From Lutraria lutraria (lineage: Eukaryota; Mollusca; Bivalvia; Venerida; Mactridae): 64,000 nucleotides of DNA. The DNA lies in the NCBI GenBank assembly GCA_964023205.1, contig OZ026835.1, positions 17,938,414 to 18,002,413 of the forward strand, written 5' to 3'. The notes beneath the pieces are model-generated. The model did no database searches. It had not been told where the DNA came from and saw nothing but the letters and a program-made list of their open reading frames with translations. The position numbers and the translations under genes are program-made. This document shows, in pieces, positions 59,333-64,000 of the stretch (position 1 is the first letter of the stretch; every line of letters begins with the position of its first letter).

Positions 59333-60871
59333 ATACAATACGTCGCGATTATCTTTACACTTGTTGCAATACAATTTACAATTAATGAAATTACTGTATT
59401 TTAATTGACAATAATTATTTATGTAAGAATCTTAATAACTGGTTAAATTAGAGTAGAATCATATTAAATAATCGGCAAAACTTGATTTGATTATAGTTTC
59501 TAGTTGACATTTCAAGTTTGAAAACAACATGGCCTATAATCACGTGATATATTATTATGATAATGATTGATACCACAAGGTCTAGAAAATGGCGGCGCCA
59601 ACGAGATCGATGGTAAGTCGTATTTTTCGTCGAAAGCTTAAATGTTTCGAGTTTTTCGTGTAGCCCATGTTTCAGCCAACAATTTTCCGAATCCATCGGT
59701 ACAGAAATTAGCATGGTTACTGTCATAGTTTGTCCGTAGACCCTGCAGAGAAATTTGAAGTGGACATACTTTTTTCATTATTTTTTTTAATGTCGCTGAA
59801 ACAACAGATCCGCAGACAAGATACAAAAAAAACATTAATAGTCGTACAAAGAACACGAAAACATTTCTTGAGCTTTGTAGGACCACATTCGTAAGATGTA
59901 AAATAATACCAAATACATTGTATATTGTGATTGATTTCCGCTACAGATATTTTTAAAATGTTTCATACAGAGCTTTTTATACCATGTATGTTAATGTACA
60001 TTTATTTAAATCTTTATTTGTCATAATTCAGTAATCGGCTCATTTTCTGTTGTATATGATTTGTTAGTTTTGTTGTATGATTGAAATGTTCAATTAAATA
60101 TGTTTTGTTTTTATAATATAAAATCTTGAAAAAATAAAAGTGTATTGACCTGTATGGTCAAACAGGAAAAAAAACAAAATATTATATTATTTTACCTCAA
60201 TATATCGACCAGTTGTTATAATCAACGTATTTAGCTATGAAGACAGCGGAAATGTGAAGTCACACCAAAGAGAAAACAGGTGCGAATATAACCAGTCTTT
60301 AACTGTACACATTAAAACTAAACAACAAAAAGTGTTGTGAGTTATCTAGGTACATAATTTTATCTTAAAACCTCAAATCTTGTCCTATCTGAAGGTACGG
60401 TACGGTAGTTATATCGCACTCTGATAGGCTAATACCGACTGTCTATATTCACACCGTCCCCTCCTCTCTGATTATCTTATTTGGTAAAACAAGAGATTTC
60501 AGACCCCTTAACTTGCTGTATGACAAGGTGAATTTACAACGTGTGAACTCTGTTTTGCTTATTAGTGCCGAACAGTTGTGGACCTAATTTTAGAAGTTTT
60601 ACACGATTAGTTGATAGTTCTTGTATTAATTCTGGATCGAAGTTAACGAACTTGTGTTCAAGGTCTGACTCATTGCACTTGTTTATGTTTTAAATATGAA
60701 TATAAATATTTATTACTTCATGATAATCGAGTGTGTAAATTAAAAACTATATGTGTATACGCGTACGTTCAATAAGCCTGAACTTCATATTTGTTTATTT
60801 AAAACACATCCATTTCTCTTATGCAATAAAAACAATTTACAGAACATATATAAACTATTTGTGAATTAAAC
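59333..60871. other. Upstream region of the T-box gene
   Basis: At 59586-59612 AAAATGGCGGCGCC is followed by ATCGATG|GTAAGTCG, a YY1-like motif and start-like ATG with a strong donor. It may be a promoter with a first exon, of this gene or another. A block at 59660-59750 repeats 14029-14110. No coding exon recognised. Confidence 0.4.
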
Positions 60872-61055
60872 ATGAGTGCGCTAAGTGCCAAAGCTCACGC
60901 GTTTTCTGTCGACCAGTTGTTGCTGAAGAAAGAGGAACAGAAGCTTCAAGAAGAAAAAACAGACGGACGGTTACCAGGGAAACATGACGAGGAAACATGT
61001 GCTGCTATGGGAGACGATTCGAGTTGTCACCATAAAAATCATATTGAAGTTTTAG
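60872..61055 (+). CDS. T-box gene, exon 1
   Basis: It ends TTTTAG|GCAAGTAA. A GC donor with otherwise perfect consensus is the only site here whose phase (1) fits exon 2: G plus AC gives Asp. The GT four bases on would break the frame. Confidence 0.75.
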
Positions 61056-63524
61056 GCAAGTAAAATGAAAATACAAGACATTGCACCGACAAATTTGTGA
61101 TGTTATTTTTATACATAAAATATGTAACTTTGCGCAAAACAAATTGGACAAATAATTACTAGTGAATAAAGAACTTGAATGTAGATGTTTATTGAAATAT
61201 ATCATTAAAATAGTTTATTTATTTAAGAATAAAGAATTGCCTTAATCAAAGTAACTTGTAATAATTATATTTTTAATTTCAAACATAAGTATATATAACA
61301 CACGTAATATCTCAACAGTTAATATGGTAAATGGACAGAATATTTTTCCTCAGATTTTCCAAGAAGTGAAAAATTAAGAATTTATTAATAATAATTTTTA
61401 TGTTAAGAGGATAAATAAAATGTTTTATGTCATATTCTAATATGATTTATTACAAGGATTTAATTTTTACAGTACAATTAAATAGGCCTAATTAGAAAAT
61501 ACTTTGTAAATGAAAACTTATATGAATAACTTATTTATTTTATCAATATTTGAATATATGATAAGCTCAATAGTAATAAAAGTATACTGACATATTAAAC
61601 CATGCCAGTACATAATTTTAGCTTAATATTTGGATACATTATGTATAGCTTACTAAAGGCGCCTGTAATTACAAATCCCTTTTTACTTACAATTTACTTA
61701 CAACATTGGTGAAAGAGTTCAATTTATTCAAAAATAATTGAGAAAAAAAAACTTTAAGTATACGGTAGTTTTCTAAGTTTGAACAGATAGAGAATTTAGC
61801 AATCTGTCTGTATTTATAAATGGTGTTACGTGGGAATATCAGAATAAGTGAATGAGATCCACATTTTACAATCTTGTTAATTAAGGGTTACATGTATACA
61901 TTTAGACAAATTACTAATAAAATTTAATAAATAATAATTCTAAAATAAAACCGTAAAATTAATTAGTTATATGTACATTGACTTTGACACTGGTGTTGAT
62001 AAAAATGAGACACTCATTGTTGTTTTCCGTGTTATTTGATGATCATATTATTTATTCAGACGACAATGGTCACGTGGTAAAGGTAGAGTTATGTCAGGCG
62101 GAATTATGGCACGCATTTCACAGACTCGGTACAGAAATGATAATCACTAAAACTGGACGGTCAGTATTTTATATTACAACCAATGTCATTCATATTTTTT
62201 TAATCTTAAACACACACAATTAGACGCATGCATATATATCCCTTTCAGAACAGAGACAAACATTTTTTTATTCCTGGTATTATTTACATTCTGTTAGAAT
62301 GTATCGGATATTTTTTTGTTACCGTGTAATTACATTAAAAAAACATTGTGTTTTACTAATCCCTATTGTTGTTTAAGTTTTTTCCATCATTATTGTTTTA
62401 CTCGTAGGATATGAAACATTCACCAAATACTACAATTAAGGGTGCTTGTTTGTCAAACTGTCCGTTTGTTTACCACCCAATTTTAATCGAATCCAGTTTT
62501 AGTTTACTGTCCAATGTCCAAACGTACCCTAAAGCGTTTATTTATCAAACTGCAGCCTTTTACGTTTTCCGTCAGCGATACCAACATTTCCCATTTTAAA
62601 CATCTTGTTTTTACTTACTAATTTATTAATATGACAGTTGATCAAAGTGGTGGTTTTAATCGTAAATACCCTCATTAAATATTATAATATTCTACTATTT
62701 TACTGTAGGCGGATGTTTCCTGCTGTACGGGTCAGAATATCCGGCTTGAAAAAGGCAACAAAATATAAAATACAGATGGATTTTCTTCCTGTCGACAAGA
62801 ATAAATACAGATATGTATATCACAGGTCAGTCAGATATGTATATCACAGGTCAGTCAGATATGTATATCACAGATCAGTCAGATATGTATATCACAGGTC
62901 AGTCTCTGGTAATTCTAAATTTTCTAGGTTCTGCTTACACTCGTCCAGGCTCCTATTCCTGAACATCCAGACATGCATCTTGTGCATTTATTAACATTTT
63001 ACTTATTATTCGCCTATAGGCTAAATATTTCATTAGGCGGAATTGTTGCAGACAGGCTGATAATTAAGATTGCAAGTGGTCGAACGTTGGTCACGTAGAT
63101 TTTCTATGTTGGTCTGCGAACGAATATGAAACAATGACAAAATATATTTATCCATAGACATACATGTATACCAATTCACTATTGTGATAACAATCAAAAT
63201 TGAGCAATACTCACTGGAGGGGTGACTATGTTTATTTTTGCATTTGTCACGTGACATATAGAGCAGTAAACAGACAGCATAAAAATGCATTCTTATATAT
63301 ACAACTTGTATATAGTGATATAACTCTGTTAATTTATGAAGATTTCTACACGTTTTCTTTCTATCAGTTCTAGGTGGATGATGTCTGGTGTCGGAGATTC
63401 TATGAAGCCTGATCAGGTGTATGAACATCCAGAATCACCTATGTCAGGTGACTATATGACGTCACAAGTGATCTCATTCGAAAAAATAAAATTGACCAAT
63501 CACGAAAAACCAACCACAGGACAG
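60872..63524 (+). CDS. T-box transcription factor, TBX15/18/22-like (5' part; runs out of window)
   Basis: Exons 60872-61055, 62060-62159, 62709-62825 and 63368-63524 join in phase. The start, [17 protein letters not shown], resembles the N-terminus of TBX15/18/22 proteins and contains an eh1-like motif (FSVDQLL) that in this family recruits Groucho co-repressors. After only about 70 residues the T-box begins: [69 protein letters not shown]. The remaining T-box (HKYQPR part) and C-terminus lie beyond the window. The protein is expected to be a nuclear DNA-binding regulator of mesoderm/muscle-type development by family. The short N-terminal linker and several substitutions in the T-box suggest a diverged paralogue. 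Exon 3 has a tandem duplication over its donor. Confidence 0.88.
62060..62159 (+). CDS. T-box gene, exon 2 (start of T-box)
   Basis: Acceptor TTTATTCAG, donor GGACG|GTCAGT. Codes for [20 protein letters not shown] and [13 protein letters not shown]. The split Arg codon is completed by the first base of exon 3. Confidence 0.88.
62709..62825 (+). CDS. T-box gene, exon 3 (middle of T-box, variable 3' end)
   Basis: Acceptor TTTTACTGTAG. With the first donor (CACAG|GTCAGT, intron from 62826) the join to exon 4 gives YRYVYHSSRWMM, the normal T-box wording. Two further usable donors lie at 62850 and 62898 because of a tandem repeat. Confidence 0.88.
62809..62904 (+). repeat. Four 24-bp tandem copies across an exon-intron border
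   Basis: Copies start at 62809, 62833, 62857 and 62881. Each holds AGATATGTATATCACAG and GTCAGTC, that is, the last 17 exon bases and the donor. Copy 3 has GT changed to AT at the donor; copies 1, 2 and 4 keep it. The unit is a multiple of three and has no stop in frame. Confidence 0.95.
63368..63524 (+). CDS. T-box gene, exon 4
   Basis: Acceptor TTTCTATCAG, donor ACAG|GTAAAC, phase 0 out. Codes for [33 protein letters not shown] and [13 protein letters not shown]. The next exon is expected to continue with the MHKYQPR block outside the window. Confidence 0.88.
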
Positions 63525-64000
63525 GTAAACTTAACATTTATGTTGGAATTATTTATTAAAGTTTTCGTACTTTTGCATTATTATTTAAGTACATAATTAT
63601 CATGTAAGTAAAATGTATGGTGGAATATTTCTGCACACACTTAGCGAATTAGTTTTTGTTAAAAAATGGTTTACTTTCGGAAATATTTTGTCGTCCATTG
63701 GGTCTGGGTTTATGGTTCCAATTGATGTAGGAAAATCTGATCCCGAAAAAGTTTGTATAATTTCATAAAAATGTCTTTGTTTTCCATGAAAAATATTTCG
63801 CGAAAATAATCTGATTATCTTAAGCAAAAATGTGCTTCCTGAAATGTAATTTAGTTTTTATTAAGACAATTATAATTAAATAATGGAAATACAAATACCT
63901 TTATTCAAGCTGCAAAAATTATCATTTTGTCAGAACCATAAAATGTATATATTTTTGTTTTTTGTTAGATAAGTATAGAATGAATAATTCAATAAAAGGT
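63525..64000 (+). other. Intron 4 of the T-box gene, incomplete
   Basis: AT-rich sequence to the window edge without a further T-box exon. Confidence 0.55.

Overview
This window is AT-rich, intron-bearing nuclear DNA of a lophotrochozoan animal, most likely a bivalve mollusc. The evidence is spliced genes with GT-AG introns, several LINE fragments, tRNA-like SINEs, foldback elements, 'AGCTCAC...' type intermediate repeats of the kind seen in bivalve genomes, and a local cluster of inhibitor-of-apoptosis (BIR/RING) genes, a family known to be expanded in bivalves. The species cannot be fixed from the sequence alone.

Layout. (1) 1-5.7 kb: repeats, a broken Tc1/mariner transposase, no host gene seen. 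(2) 5.7-10.6 kb: IAP gene 1, five exons, predicted 619 aa: signal-like segment, short extracellular-like segment, transmembrane helix, BIR-BIR-UBA-RING. (3) 10.6-23.1 kb: a module also found behind the other two IAP genes, a 2.8-kb array of about 89 31-bp repeats rich in AP-1-like TGACTCA sites, a 2.5-kb transposon with CACTG ends and a 5-bp target duplication, and a palindromic foldback element packed with CACGTG/GCGTG motifs ending 50 bp before the next start codon. (4) 23.2-25.9 kb: IAP gene 2, two coding exons, 387 aa: signal peptide, transmembrane helix, one BIR, RING. (5) 25.9-44.4 kb: the same 3' module, here split by a 3.7-kb composite insertion, then SINEs, LINE fragments on both strands and an orphan TATA-box/first-exon-like site. 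(6) 44.4-49.9 kb: IAP gene 3, six coding exons, about 328 aa, without a membrane segment and with a second BIR reduced to its zinc core. (7) 50-58.2 kb: sparse DNA, then a 5.5-kb array of about 125 nearly identical 44-bp repeats. (8) 58.7-59.3 kb: a TTAA-flanked foldback element carrying two divergent CTCF-like motifs. (9) 60.9 kb to the right edge: the first four coding exons of a T-box gene of the TBX15/18/22 type, running out of the window.

All four genes are on the + strand. Exon joins were checked by splice sites and phase: genes 1 and 2 each give one uninterrupted reading frame. The three IAP genes look like tandem duplicates that diverged by loss of domains: BIR-BIR-UBA-RING, BIR-RING, and BIR-partial BIR-RING. 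The most notable point is that genes 1 and 2 predict membrane-anchored IAPs with BIR and RING on the cytosolic side; familiar IAPs are soluble. A second point is a 24-bp tandem duplication across an exon-intron border of the T-box gene, which leaves three usable in-frame splice donors inside the DNA-binding domain.
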